Source of the DNA: Eublepharis macularius
Lineage: Eukaryota; Chordata; Lepidosauria; Squamata; Eublepharidae
Reading direction: 5' to 3'
NCBI RefSeq assembly: GCF_028583425.1
Contig: NC_072793.1
Span: forward strand, 172,895,681 to 172,959,680
Length of the DNA: 64,000 bases
Within the stretch, counting starts at the first letter, position 1; every line of letters begins with the position of its first letter. Made by a program: the position numbers and the translations under genes. The notes under the pieces are model-generated. The model made no database searches and had not been told where the DNA came from. It saw nothing but the letters and a program-made list of their open reading frames with translations. Positions 43,614 to 58,198 of this stretch are shown piece by piece.

Positions 43614-44651
43614 CTGCAAAAAGAGAAATCTGGCATGAACCGTGTGAAAAAAATGGAGTCTGAAATAAAACAATACAAGAATTCAAAGGCTTGTGGTCTG
43701 TAGCTCAGCCTTTAAAAGCAGAGGCAGAGGTGCCCCTGAAATCAGACCACCTGAGGGAAAGTCATGGTGGCAGTACCAAGGGGAGAGAACAGAATAGCAG
43801 AGCGGGCAGGAAAAGGGGAGTCTGGCTGGACCACAGATCCAGGAAAGTTGAGTGCTTTCTCACTCTCATGTGGGCTGAAATGAGGCTGGCGGGACCATTT
43901 CCACACAAGGACAAAGCTCATGTTTGGGGCAGAATTTGAAGTCAGAATAATCTGAACTAGTAAAACTGGACATGGGAGATCCAACAGCCTTTGGAAGGAA
44001 CCCTAGAGCTCCCAGACATCAGTTATTCCCTCTGCAGACCTACCTGCCCATCCCTTTACTTCATCGCAGCCACGGAGAAACAGCTTTTCCTCTTTCTCCA
44101 GCCAGGATATGAGCTCAGGTTTGGCAATCACAGGTCCTTATTCAAGAGGAAACAAAACACATTTGTTTTCAGCAGTTCATAAATATTCAGCAGTTCGAAG
44201 CTGCCTTGCCTTTGTCCCCCCACAACTATGTCAGCTGGATTAATGGTCATCTGTCTGGCATTGGCAGACCTGTGTCCAAATGGTGGGAATTAAGTAATCT
44301 CAGGGAAGCCAATCAGTCATTGCCCCAAGGACCCTGCCCCCACACCCATACGCACTGGGGACAATGCTTTAGAGGTCCCCTGGATCCGAGGGCCATCTGA
44401 AGCCACAGATCCAGAGGGGGACCTTCACCAGATGCAATAAAATGTCATTCTGAGGAGGAGGAGCCTGGTTCCCATGGGAACACGGCCACTCCTTAATCAA
44501 GGCACCTTTCTGGTAGCTCTCCAACCCCACCCTTGCACAATTATGATTAATAACCAGCATACAGTCCATAACAGGAATATCCCTCCCAATGGAGACAGGC
44601 CCAGAAATCGCAAAACACTCCAACATCTCCCTCCCCATTAAGATTTCCATG
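43614..44651. other. Gene B intron, no gene seen
   Basis: Collinear with 30100-30645, with about 360 bp extra (44219-44580) that unit A lacks and that I do not recognise. Confidence 0.45.
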
Positions 44652-44870
44652 TGTGTAGAAAGTGCCATCGCGTTGCAGCTCACTTATGGCAACCCCACAG
44701 GGTTCTCAAGACAAGAGACGAACAGGGGTGCTTTGCCATTGCCTGTGCAGCAACCCTGGTCTTCTTCAGGGTTCTTCCACCAAGTTACTAAACCAGGGCA
44801 CACCCTGCTTGGCTTCTCTGCTCTGGCCATATCTGGTTAGCCTGGGCCATCCAGGTCAGGGTCACGAATC
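44652..44870 (-). mobile_element. 5S-rRNA-headed SINE (shared with unit A)
   Basis: Paralogous to 30645-30860: GTGCCATCGCGTTGCAGCTC, CAAGACAAGAGACGAACAGG. Confidence 0.75.
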
Positions 44871-45560
44871 CCACAGGGGTAGGCATGGATTTCGGTGCCT
44901 CTACACTTACGCACAGAGCACAGGAAACAAACAGCTTAAGTCTTAATACAGGAAGGGGACTATGACCTAATAGGTAATACTGAAACTTGGTGGGATGAGA
45001 CTCACAATTGGAATGTTGGGATTTTAAAAAAAAATTGATTGATTGATTGATTGATTGATTGCCTTTCTCACTGAGCTCCAAGTTGGATTACACAGTGCAA
45101 GGGAAATATAATACAATACAATCAATAGGTAGGGCCTATAACTTGTTTGAAAGGAATAGACCAAAGAGGATTGGGGAAGAGGGGAATATCATGATAGGAT
45201 AAAACTGCATATACTTGTGAGGAAATCCATGAATTTGCACATGGAAGGTCAGTTAGAGTCTCTGGGTAAAAATAAAAGGAGGGTATCATAGTGATATTAT
45301 GGTGGGGGGTCTGCAATAGACCACCAAGCCAGGCAGAGCACTTGGATGATACATTCCTAGACCAGATTACAAAGGTTTCAGAGAGATGGGACATGTTCAT
45401 GGGAGATTTCAATTACCCCGATACCAGTAGGAAGTCAAACTCTGCTAAAAATGAAAGATCTAATTAATTTCTGACTTGGCTTGCCAAGAATTTTATCTTC
45501 CAGAAGGTGGAGGAGAAAACAAGAAGGTCAGCTATCTGGGATGTGATACTCACCAACAGG
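44870..45560 (+). mobile_element. CR1-clade LINE endonuclease fragment, interrupted
   Basis: YDLIG-like start (GGGACTATGACCTAATAGGT). A LINE-tail piece with a (GATT)n run follows at 45030-45140, then more endonuclease coding (GGGAGATTTCAATTACCCCG, GGAAGTCAAACTCTGCT). Unit A has lost most of this. Confidence 0.65.
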
Positions 45561-45680
45561 GAATTGACAGGCTGGAAAACTGTGCTAAACGAACAAAATG
45601 AATTTCAGCAGAGAGAAATGTAAAGTTCTCCATTTAGGTAGAGACAATCAAATGCATAATTGCAGAAGGCATGAGACTTG

Positions 45681-45870
45681 GGCTGATTCCACACGGCTTA
45701 CCTGAAGCTGGGACGTTGCGGAACATTGCCGATCATGCCAGACAAAACACGGAAGATCGCGTTTTCTCGCGCAAGTTTTGTACGACATCGCGTAAATTTT
45801 GCATGAGAAAACGCATGATCCGCAGTGTTCTACAACTTCCCGGCTTCAGGTAAGCCGTGTGGAATCAGCC
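45681..45870. mobile_element. 190-bp MITE with long inverted ends, unit B only
   Basis: GGCTGATTCCACACGGCTTA at the left and its exact complement at the right; the inverted repeat runs about 28 bp with small changes. The flanks share only CTTG, so the TSD is weak and the superfamily is uncertain. The middle is CpG-rich for this region. Confidence 0.75.
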
Positions 45871-45999
45871 TTGGCTTGGCAGCAATACATATTAAAAAGT
45901 CCTAAGGGTCTTAGTAGATTATTCAGTGGGCATGTGTGAGTGGTGTGGTGCAGAAGCTAAAATGGCAAATTTTAGACTGCATCAACAGATCATGCAACG

Positions 46000-46560
46000 T
46001 GTCCCTTTACTCTGCTCTGGTTAGACCTCATTAGGAGTCCTGTGTTCAGTTTGGTCACTGCAGTTTAAGAAGGACGATGACAAGCTGCAACATGTCCAAA
46101 GGAGGGCTACAGAGATGGCGAGGGGTCTGGAGACCAAGTCCAATAAAGAAAGGGTGAAGGAGCTGAGTATGTTTAACTGGGAGAAGAGACGACGGAGAGG
46201 TGATATTAGCCCTCTTCAAGTATTTGAAGGGCTGTCTTGGAGAGGATGCAGCAGAGTTGTTTGCTTTTGCTCCAGAGGGTCAGAACAGAACCAAAGGGTA
46301 ACTATTAAACTGAAATAATTTCTGGATAAACATTAGGAAGAACTTCCTGACTGTAAGACTCGGTGGAAGAGATACCCTTGGGAGGTGATGGGGTTTCCCG
46401 CTTTGGAGATTTTTAAGCAGAGGCTAGATGGCCGTCTGTCAGCAATGCTGGTTCTGTGACTCTGTGAACTCCGGCAGAGCATGAGAGGGAGGGCAGGAAG
46501 GGCTCTTGCGGCCTTTTCTTATGGCATTCCAGTGACAACTGCATATGGACACTGTTAGAT
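46000..46560 (+). mobile_element. CR1-clade LINE ORF2 C-terminal fragment
   Basis: Paralogous to 31040-31560, including the MARGLETKSNKERVKELSMF motif. Confidence 0.75.
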
Positions 46561-47589
46561 ATGTGGAAATCTTTTACAGATGCTTATGTGTAGAGCTGTC
46601 ACTACTGTTGTCATATTTTTATTTCTATTTTGTATGAAGTTTGTTCTAATTTTTTAAAATAAAATGTAAAAAATGAAAATAAAAAAATCTCATTCACAAT
46701 CACCTTGCAGGAGTCCAGGAGAAAAGCAGAAGGTGCCCCCCCAACCCTCACTATTACCTACAAGTTATCTTCTCTAGCCCTTCTTCCACCGCTCATATGC
46801 TACAAGGCACCTACTTTAGGACAGACAGCATATGACCTAATGCCCCCCACTCTGTTATTCTCTGTCTCTACTCTTTACTCTTACATCCATCTTTCCTTCC
46901 ACCCTTCCTTTGTAGCTTTGATCCCCTTCCCAACACAGATGAATGAAGGCCCTGACAGGAGGTAAACGCTTGCTTAGACAGTCCCACACTGTTCAAATGA
47001 AGCATTGGTTCGTACCAATCTCATCTGATGTCCTCTCATATGATCCAAGAAAAGCAAAATTACCCACGCCTGGCTTACTAACACTAATAAATCTATAATA
47101 CAACCAATATCAAGCCTCACAGTGGTATAAAGCAATTCACACAGAAGTACAAGGCTTAATATACAATTTCTTCAGTTTTAATAATTGCAAACCCTACTCA
47201 TAGGTGGAAAACCATTCATACCAGTGCTAACATGGAAGTTCTATGCCGATAAATAAAGTGCAAGGTGTCTAAAGTGCTATTCATATATTCATATATTGCA
47301 CAGAAAAAATAAAGTGCAAATGCATTAAGAACACGATATACACAAGTCCACTCAGTTATTGTAGTTTCCACAGCACCGTGTATCCGCTTCGTAGGTAAGA
47401 ATTGTTCAATGTCAATTTCCTCACGGATGGCTGTGGTTCATTCAGAATAATATTTTTTCTGATGAAATAACTTGGTAATAATTCCTCTGGGTGGTAATTT
47501 CTCTAACAGGTTGTCTAGATCCCAATTGCCCGTTTCAAATCATCTTTTTCAAAGAGTACAGTCAGTATTCTCTTCAACCAGTGCTTTCT
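46561..47589. other. Gene B intron, no gene seen
   Basis: 46561-47010 is collinear with unit A and contains the empty site (46630-46639) of the 119-bp insertion. 47010-47590 is AT-rich and unrecognised. Confidence 0.5.
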
Positions 47590-49135
47590 TCAGAATTAAT
47601 CCTCATGGGTATCTCATAGCATAGCCTTCCTTTGTAGCTAGCCTGTACTCAAGCCTGTACTTGAGGAAAACCTCAAACCTCTCCAGGTTGTGGCAACCCT
47701 CAACATGGGCTAAATCCATCCACCTGGCACTGGCAGTTCTGTGCCTACTCCATGCCCAGAGGTGGAAATGACTGCCTGGAGGCCACGTTGAGAGCAGATT
47801 CAGTACCTGAAGTGTTGGAAACACCAGCTTATCCTTTTGTTATGGAGAGTTTCAGATGGATTCTGCCCATGGATGCTGACAGAGTCTTGGGGGATCTGAG
47901 GGCCACCACTTGTGCTCTGGAGGCATGGCTTTTAAAATCTTGAGGGGGAAAGGTATTGGAGCCATGAGTTAAAATCATCAACTCCTCCCTGACTGAGAGG
48001 ACTCTCCTTAGACCACTGAAGGAGGTAGTTATTAGGCCTCTGCTCAGAAAACCTTCATTGGCTAGGCATGAGGTAGGCAATTATAGACCAGTCTACAATT
48101 TGCTTTTTCTAGGGGATGTGGTGGCAGAGAAGCTCCAAGATTTCCTGGATGACACATCTACCCGTGGCCCATTTCAATCTAGTTTCAGGTCAGAGACAGG
48201 TTTTACCCACCAATACATTTCATCATCAAAGCCTCCAACATGCATCCATCTTGGTTCTGAACCAGTATTTTGAGGCTGTGGTCAGGTGAGACTAAGGCAG
48301 AACATGCCGGAAGTGACTTGAGATGAGACAGAGGTGATGCTGGTTGGAAGGCTGATATTCTAGAAAGACTGAATCCACTTGTCCTAGAGTGACCTTGGCT
48401 TTCTCAGGCAAGTTAAGAGCTTGGGGGTGCTCATGGCCCCTGCCTTGCTTTTTGAAAAGCAGGCTGGCTTGGTGGCCGGGAGCACCTACTATTCGCTGCA
48501 TGGGGTTCCCCAACTCTTTCGTTACTTAGACTCAGCTGATCTGGCCTGCTGATCTATAAACTCAGGGTTGGATTACTGCAGTGTGCTCTAGGTGGGACTG
48601 CCCCTGAAGACAACCCAGAAACGACAACTGGTCCAGAATGCAGTATTTCAGCAACTGTCAGGGGCTAGATGCTGGGAACATATGTGGCCCATTTTGAAGA
48701 AACTATACTGGCTGCCAGTTCAATTCAAAATGCTAGTTATGAACCTTAAGGCCCTTCATGATCTGCGTCCCACATTATCTGAAAGACCACCTGCTTCCAT
48801 ATGTTCCTGCATGCCAGCTATGGTCCTCAGCCAGCCATTTGTTGGCTACTGCACGACTTAGGGTACCCGGTCTGGCATCCACCAGGGCCCAGGCCAACTT
48901 CGGTGGAATGGGCTCCCAGTGGAGGTGAGGGAAGCTCCCACCGTGGAGATCTTCTGGAGGCACTGCAAAGCCCGTCTCTCTGGCAGAGCTTTTGAGGAGG
49001 TTTGAAGGGTAGGCATCTTTTAAGGAGGGAGGGATTTGGAGCGTTATCTTATTTTGGTTTTAACTGTAAGTGTATTTAATCTACTGCCGTAAACTGCCTT
49101 GAATCTCATGGAAAGTTTGGATATAAACGATTTAA
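47590..49135 (+). mobile_element. L2-like LINE, RT and 3' end, unit B-specific
   Basis: The RT motif region reads RPLLRKPSLARHEVGNYRPV and FQSSFRSETG. C-terminal parts read LVQNAVFQQLSGARCWEH and LKKLYWLPVQFKMLVMNLKA. The 3' UTR ends GGATATAAACGATTTAATAA. Frames are broken in several places. It is absent from the matching part of unit A. Confidence 0.8.
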
Positions 49136-49405
49136 TAACATGAAATGAATTCTGTAAGTGGCAGAGAATCCAGAATAGCCCCATTTCAGCCCGGATAAGG
49201 CAAGGCCCAGACGGGAAGGAAGACCCTGCGGAGAGCCTCCCACCTTCTCCAGGCCAAGCATCCATTGGCTCCCCTTCTGATGCCCTCTCATGTGATCCAG
49301 ATACTGGACCACCCGGCAGAGCCCACCCTCTGTGCAAAGAGAACCTGCAACCCTTGTCAGATCTGCATGCAGGCTTAGCCAAAGGGCTGGCCACATTCTG
49401 CCTCA

Positions 49406-51740
<2,335 letters not shown>

Positions 51741-51826
51741 CTGAGCTGGCTGCATGGTGGCTCTTTCCCCTTCACCACACAGAGGAGATGCCGGAGTAGG
51801 CCTCCAGGGTGTCTTTTTGATGCAGT
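51741..51826 (-). CDS. KRAB-ZNF gene B, leader exon with start codon
   Basis: 86 nt, acceptor TTTCTCTCCCAG, donor GTATGG. ATG at 51755-51753 in context GCCACCATGC. Encodes MQPAQ and joins the KRAB exon in phase 0. Same length and layout as gene A. Confidence 0.85.
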
Positions 51827-54114
51827 CTGGGAGAGAAACAATGAAAGAAAGAGGGGGGAAGTCCTTTTAACTGCAGTCTCATTTTATATTCCAGGCCCTG
51901 GAGTGAACCTCTCTCTGAATTTGCTTTGGAGACCAAGACTGGATTTGGGATTTTATAGAGAGAGATTCAGGAGTGTTTGTCCCCAAATCCCCCTCCCCAA
52001 TTCATTACCTTCCATTTGGTTCTTAGGGAGAAGGGAGCCCCACCCACTTCATCCATCCACTTCCTTCCTCCTTGTCATGTTTCCTCCCAGCCTGCCTCCA
52101 CAAATCCATACCTGTCTTCAACCATACCACTCCCTCCTGCACTCTGAGGGAAGCCGAGGCCCTCTGGCCTGCTCTACACAGCTAGGAGAACGTGCTGGGA
52201 ATTAGGTGGCTGAGCCCGTAGGTGATGGGCTGGACTCCCTGCGTGGAGGCAGCAGGTGGGAGATGCCAGCAGTGAAGGTTACAGCTACAAACATTTCTTT
52301 GTATAATGGATAAATCCCTGCACATAGAAAATTAGCACTGCAAGGAGAACACTTCTGCCAATTCTAGCCCCTTCTGCACCGGGGACCTAACTCCTCACTA
52401 TTCCAGAAGTCAAGCCAAAAGGCATGGAATTGGCTTGTCTGGGCCCTTTTGCACCTATCATGTTTGGTGAGTGTGGTGCCAATCTTGTTAGTCTGTGCCA
52501 TGTCAAAATGTGATGTCACAGTGCCAGCCCTTTCCTTTCCTTTCCTTTCCTTTCCTTTCCTTTCCTTTCCTTTCCTTTCCTTCTTTTTTTTGCACCCACG
52601 ATGACTCTGCATCGCTGGACTGCTGGACCAATCTGTTTCCTGGATTTCTCCCTCTCATCCCATGGGTGCATCTATCCTACACTGGATTTTAAAAAAAAGA
52701 GTGGGAGAGGAAACGGGGAGGAAGTGGCTGAATAGACAACAGTGGCCAATCTCAATGAAGTGGGCTGGCAGAAGGTGGGAGGGGAGCAGAAGAGGGTGGG
52801 ATGCTAAAAGACGGGATAATGAGGGTATAAGCACTCCGAGGAAAGCCGGAGAAAAGCCAGGTGCAGGTGGTCACGAAAAAAGTGCTGCAGCATGAGAACA
52901 GAACTGGCAATATTGGCTCATGCAGAAGGGATTTCTAATCTGACTGCTGTGCTGTTTTGTTGTGGCAGGGTGTTTTTAACACAGGGAAGCATTCCAAAAT
53001 GTGTTTCTCCAGCTCTCGTAAGAAGTGAAGCCACCTTAAGTCCACTGGCAGGGAAAAGGGCTTAAATCACTCCACTACCTGCTCATTGTCTTGCATGTAG
53101 GAGCCTGGCCTCTGATCTTGCACCCAGCACTGAAGAGATCCTACAACTACAGTTAAGAATGGACTGGAGCTGGAGGCGAATCTCCCCCCACAATAAGCTA
53201 AGCAGAGGAGAATAGCAACCCACAAGTTAAGAGGACCAGAATTTCAAAACAGAAAAAGAAGATGGTGAAATATGGGAAGAATAACCAGGACTGGAAACAG
53301 AAAAAGGGAAGAGGGAGACTGATTCCCTATGGTTTCTCTGTTGGGACTGCCATAACAGCATAGCAGCAATGGGGCTTCCACGTAGCAGATTTCCCCACAA
53401 TTTCACTGTCCAGTATGGCCATTCCCCTACCCCCACGCCACTAGGTCTTTGTCCAGTATCTTTTTAAAAATTGGATACAGTAGTATAACTTACAACTTCT
53501 GTATACCCAGCTTCCATTTTTAAAAAATGTTTCTATCCCCTTTCAGTGTATGCTTCCTTTGTTGCTGCTTTGGCAGCCCATACAGCATAGCAGTGATGGG
53601 GATTTCATATGGCAGATTTCCCCACACTTTTTAAAAAAATTGGTACATGAATCGGTTTCTCTGAATTTCTAGCTTTCGTTTGTTTAAAAAGGCCTCTCCT
53701 TTCATTGTGGAGATATAAAGGGAAAGGCAGATCTTTGAAACACAAGGGACCTAACACTTTTTTTTTAAAAAAAACCCCAAATCTTCCTCCCCTTGTGCAT
53801 CTCCCCTTGAGCCTTTTACTCCCACCCCAATATACCCCCCCTGGCCCCCACTGCCTCTTCTTCCTACATGGGCCTCTACCGAACCTGAAGCCATTTGATC
53901 TCTGTCCCACTGGAAAGGGGGCAGGTTTTGATTTTTGTGCCTCAAACCTTCACAGGGGCCACGTGGTTCTGCACAAAGTAGGATGGAGAATGGGGGGGGG
54001 GAATCGGGGAGGTTATCCCTTCACCCCTTGCTGCACATGCTCCTTTCTGGTTTGGATCTTGCAATGTAAGACCCCTGTATTCCTTCCCCCACCCCACAGC
54101 TCCTTTTCACTCAC
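51827..54114. other. Gene B first intron region
   Basis: Collinear with unit A. Holds a (TTTCC)n microsatellite at 52528-52582. No other exon recognised. Confidence 0.5.
52528..52582. repeat. (TTTCC)n microsatellite
   Basis: About eleven uninterrupted units. Confidence 0.95.
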
Positions 54115-54180
54115 CAAATTCCCTCCCAACCATTGAAGCAGAAACCAGGGAGGTCCCAGTGGCAGCTTCTTCAAGTGGGG
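54115..54180 (-). promoter_or_regulatory. Putative non-coding first exon and promoter of gene B
   Basis: The minus strand reads GGTTGGGAGGGAATTTG, then donor GTGAGT at 54114. Paralogous to 37480. The upstream limit is a guess. Confidence 0.42.
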
Positions 54181-55466
54181 GGGACAGGAAATGAATTTTC
54201 CTTGCCCCTCCCATGCCTCTCTAGGATTGGAGCTCTCTCTTCTTAACCCTTAGAGATCAAGTGGCCCAGGCGAGATGCAAACAAAGCATCTGAAGAAAGG
54301 GCAGAGAAATGTAACCCAGCGTCAAATAAATAAGCAAAGATTTATGGCTATTTCAATGGAATGGCATATTTTTTTTAAAAAAATCTATATTTATTTCAGT
54401 TTTTAAACATTTACATTATTTATAATCTGCCTTCTCACTGAGAAGTGGATTACATACTGTAACTCAAATGCAATCAACAGGATGGGTAATCCAGAACAGT
54501 GTAATAGGATTTGGATTGTAGAAAACTGAAGAAGCTGAAACAAAGCATAAGCATTTAAACATGACAGGTTAAAGGATGCTGAAATTGTATAGGCAGAGCG
54601 TACTTTCAGTAATCAGCAGAACTCAGCAGGGTAGTCCAGCAGCTTCCAATACCCATTCAACTTTCTGAACCATAAGCATGACTCCTTAGAAATAAAACTA
54701 GGTGCCTCAAAACTAGCCACTGGCTTCAGGATGATGGTGGAAGTTGCAGTGCCAAACACAAAAGGAATCGGTACCCCCACCATGCGTCCCCCACAGTCCC
54801 CACCCCACCCCTCCACCATTATGGTCGTCTGTGGCAGGCATAACTCATCCAAAAGTACTGCTAGGAGACTCAGATTTGGCCACCTGCTTTGGGACAATTC
54901 TGGGAGTGTCAGTGAAAAAAATGAAGGGCACTGGACCATCCTTGTCATGGTTATATATAGACACACACCCTTGCTTTTCACAAGCATTACCCTAGTTTCT
55001 TATCTTGGTGACATTCTTTTATACTCAGTGATGTTTGCTGTCTATAGAGACATCTCTGAGAAATTTTACATGTGACAATCATAGAAAAATCTGATTGGTC
55101 TTCAATTTAGTTGATTTTTCATACGTTTAATCATGTGACATTTTGATACAGCCAAGTTATGAAGTCATTGTGCACCTGCACAGATAAGACTCTCATAAAG
55201 TTTTGAAGATAGCAACTCTTTTCCAACTATTTTTAACTGGTTGACAAAGAAAAAAGAACATCTTTTTTTTGTACAACTTTTTAACAAACTACATTAAAGT
55301 TCATATAAAATTCACTAGAATACCTATGTATAACTAGAGTATATATGATTAAAATCAGATCTCTGTAACAGCTCCACCTAGTTTCTGCGCCTGCCTTTTA
55401 ATCATTCCACAAGCTAGTTCAGAGGCAATCCATACAAGTCCACAGTTTTGAGGTATCATGCTACAG
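54181..55466. other. Upstream flank of gene B, right edge of unit B
   Basis: Collinear with 37560-39085 up to about 55207, then unrecognised AT-rich DNA. A conserved CCTTAACCCTTAGAGA lies near 54240 (and 37630 in A), just upstream of the putative first exon. Confidence 0.45.
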
Positions 55467-55824
55467 CAGGGGTCCCCACTGTGTGTCCATGGGTACCATT
55501 GCACCCGCTGACACTTTTTATGACACTTTTCAAGTGTCTTAGGAAAGTCGTTGAGCTAGGTGGGGCTTCTGCCAAGCATGGCTTACGATAGGCCATTAGA
55601 GTATTGATTGGCTATGCAGATTTTTAAAAATCTTGCTTTGGCAGAAGCTGCTTCAGCAGCACAAAGGATCTTCACTGTGTGACTGAAGGTAAACTGTAGC
55701 AGCCATTTTGTGCCTCACTCTGCCGCCTGCTGCAGCCATTCTATGGCAGCCATTTTGTTGCTGCGCCCACCACACTGTCAGAACTCCTAATGTGCCCAGA
55801 GGATCAAAAGGTTAGGGGATCCCG
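55467..55824. mobile_element. hAT (Charlie-like) MITE with perfect 8-bp TSD
   Basis: Left end CAGGGGTCCCCAC and right end GGTTAGGGGATCCCG are imperfect inverted repeats. TGCTACAG flanks both sides (55459-55466 and 55825-55832). 358 bp with no coding capacity. Confidence 0.88.
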
Positions 55825-56103
55825 TGCTACAGGGATGGCAAGTTGACCAGCTGCCTATTCCCATTAGCATGTTGTGGACAGCAACACTGAATGAGCATGG
55901 TGTTTTTCCAGAGATCAGGCTTAGAACAGTCAAAAATAAAGTTTAATTTATTTTCTTTTGTAATAATAAAAGCATCCGTCCATCCCTCTGTCTGTGGCAG
56001 GCGTAACATTCACAAACAAATCTAGGAGCCTCAAAATGGGTCACCTGCTTCAGGATGATGGTGGGACCTGCAGTGCCATCCTGGCATAGATTAGCCACAC
56101 TGA

Positions 56104-56549
56104 TAGGGTTGCCAGGTCCAGGTTGGGAAATTCCTGGAGATTTGGGGATAGGGTCGCCAGCCTCCAGGTGATAGCTGGAGACCTCCAGGAATTACAACTG
56201 ATTTCCATGCAACAGAGATCAGTTCCCCTGGAAAAAATGGCTGCTATGAAGGGTGAACTCTGTGGCATTATAACCCACTGAGGGCACTTCCATCCCCAAG
56301 CCCCACCCTCTCCAGGCTCCTCCCCCAACATCTCCAGGATTTTCCCAACCTGATCCTGGCAACCCTGTTTGGGGGGTGGAGCTTGGAGAGGATGAGGTTT
56401 GTGGAGGGGAGGGGCCTCAGAATGGTATAATGCCATAGAGTCCACCCTCCAAAGTAGCCATTTTCTCCAGAGGAACTGATCTCTGTCGTCTGGAGATCAG
56501 TTGTCATTCCAGGAGATAGCCAGCCACCACCTGGAGTTTGGCAATCCTA
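56104..56549 (-). mobile_element. hAT MITE (outer), split by another copy
   Basis: The left end TAGGGTTGCCAGG and right end GGCAATCCTA bracket an antisense copy. It is interrupted at 56149 by a second member of the same family. Confidence 0.8.
56149..56367 (+). mobile_element. hAT MITE (inner), nested
   Basis: Sense copy TAGGGTCGCCAGCC to CCTGGCAACCCTG. The flanks TTTGGGGA (56141-56148) and TTTGGGGG (56368-56375) match at 7 of 8 positions, as expected for a target duplication within the outer element. Confidence 0.82.
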
Positions 56550-56751
56550 GCCCCACAACATCCCTCTGTGATTTGCAATGGAAGCAAAAGTTTACTCACG
56601 AGAAGCTAGGAAAGGGCCAGCAGCACAGACAGGGAGAGTGGACAACATCCCCTCTGAGAAAAACAACACTGGGGCTTTAGGAGATCCAGGTTGGAATCTC
56701 CTCTCTACCACAGAAGGCTGCTGGCTGACTTTGGCCCAGGAACACACTCTC

Positions 56752-56871
56752 AGGGCCAAGCTACACATGACGAATGACACTTGAACGGCAAGTGGATTGA
56801 TTGGAGGGCAAGTGAACAGGGAGAAATACACTTGCCGTTCAAGTGTGATTCGTCATGTGTAGCTTGGCCCT
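56752..56871. mobile_element. 120-bp palindromic MITE
   Basis: AGGGCCAAGCTACACATGAC at the left is matched by its complement at the right. The arms are about 45 bp with few mismatches, and only about 30 bp lie between them. Target duplication unclear. Confidence 0.75.
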
Positions 56872-58158
56872 CAGTCAGACTTACCTCACATGGCTGTTAT
56901 GATAATGAAATGGAAGAGAAAACAATGCAAGCTCTTTGGGTCCCCACTAGGGAAAAAGGCATATTTGCTACACATCTAATTTTGCCTACAGTTTGCCAGG
57001 ATTGGATTATCTACAAGGCTTTTGATTCATTCAATCAAATCAAAATATTGTGGCCCATGTAATCTCCAGAAACCCCCCTCCATCCCCACTGTGGAATCTA
57101 TGCTACGTGTAACTCAGTGGGAACTAAAGCCAGGCATTTGAAAATTGGCTACCAGGTTCAGGTTAATGATGGCATTTGCAGGGTCAAAAATGAAGAGTAT
57201 CTGGGCATTTTGACTTAGGTTATTTCCTGACCCACCTCCCATTGCTATTTGCAATAGTATTTGCAATGGAATCAAAGGTTCTCTGTTTGTGGCAGGTATT
57301 AGAAAATAATGCTGGGGTCCACAAACTAGGCCCCTGGCTTCTGGATTATTGCATTGCCAGCCTGTCCCCTGTCTGTTCCTTTGCTTCCCCATTGCCTGTC
57401 CATTGCCTCAACCAGTGCCACTTTGAGGACTGTATCCTGTTCCCCCTCTTCTTACTTGGGGTTTGGGTGCTAGCTCTTCCCCTTCTCCCCCAGGGTCAGA
57501 AGACATCAGGCCATGACAGGAAAACACTTCAGAAGCCGCTCCAAGGAGTGCCTCTGGTGACCTGCCAGCCCCAGAGGCTGCCATCACTCAGCCACATAGG
57601 GCCATGTTTTGAACCTGAACTCCCCCCAGAGTGGGATCATCAGGAAGCTGCCAAGGGGAGCAGAAGTGCTTGGCTTGCCACCTGTGCCCCCTGGCCACTC
57701 AGACAGACTAAGGCTTCAGCGTCTATATCTCCTCTCAGCCTGACAAAGTCTTTACAGGATAAAGCCCAAGAGATGGTGGGAGGCAGGCTGCTTCCCTCTT
57801 GGACTGCTGAAGCCTCACTCTAGGGCAAGCTCCGTTCCTCCCCCTGGCTCTCCTGGAGCACCTCAGGAGATGGTGCTGGCTCACCTTCTGAAGGAGCAAC
57901 CCTGACCCTGATCTCAGTCCCGCCCTGGGCGAGGGCTCCTGTGGCTCCACCCCAGCAATGCCCAGGTGGTTCCTGCTCCTTGTTCTCGAGAAGCCCTTCT
58001 CCCGCATCCTGCCACCCAAGATACCTCCTAGTTCCTGCTCTCAGCCAGCTGTCATCTGTGGCCTTGATGCAAATGGATATGGATAAAAGAGGATAAATGA
58101 ATAGACAAGATATGAGGAATTTATTCCCAAACAAAGAAGAGGGAGAAAACTGAAGATG

Positions 58159-58198
<40 letters not shown>

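Noticed and set aside
57242-57823. A 193-residue open frame on the plus strand
   Set aside because: It starts in low-complexity sequence, has no recognisable domain and no neighbouring gene signal. Possibly chance in moderately GC-rich DNA.
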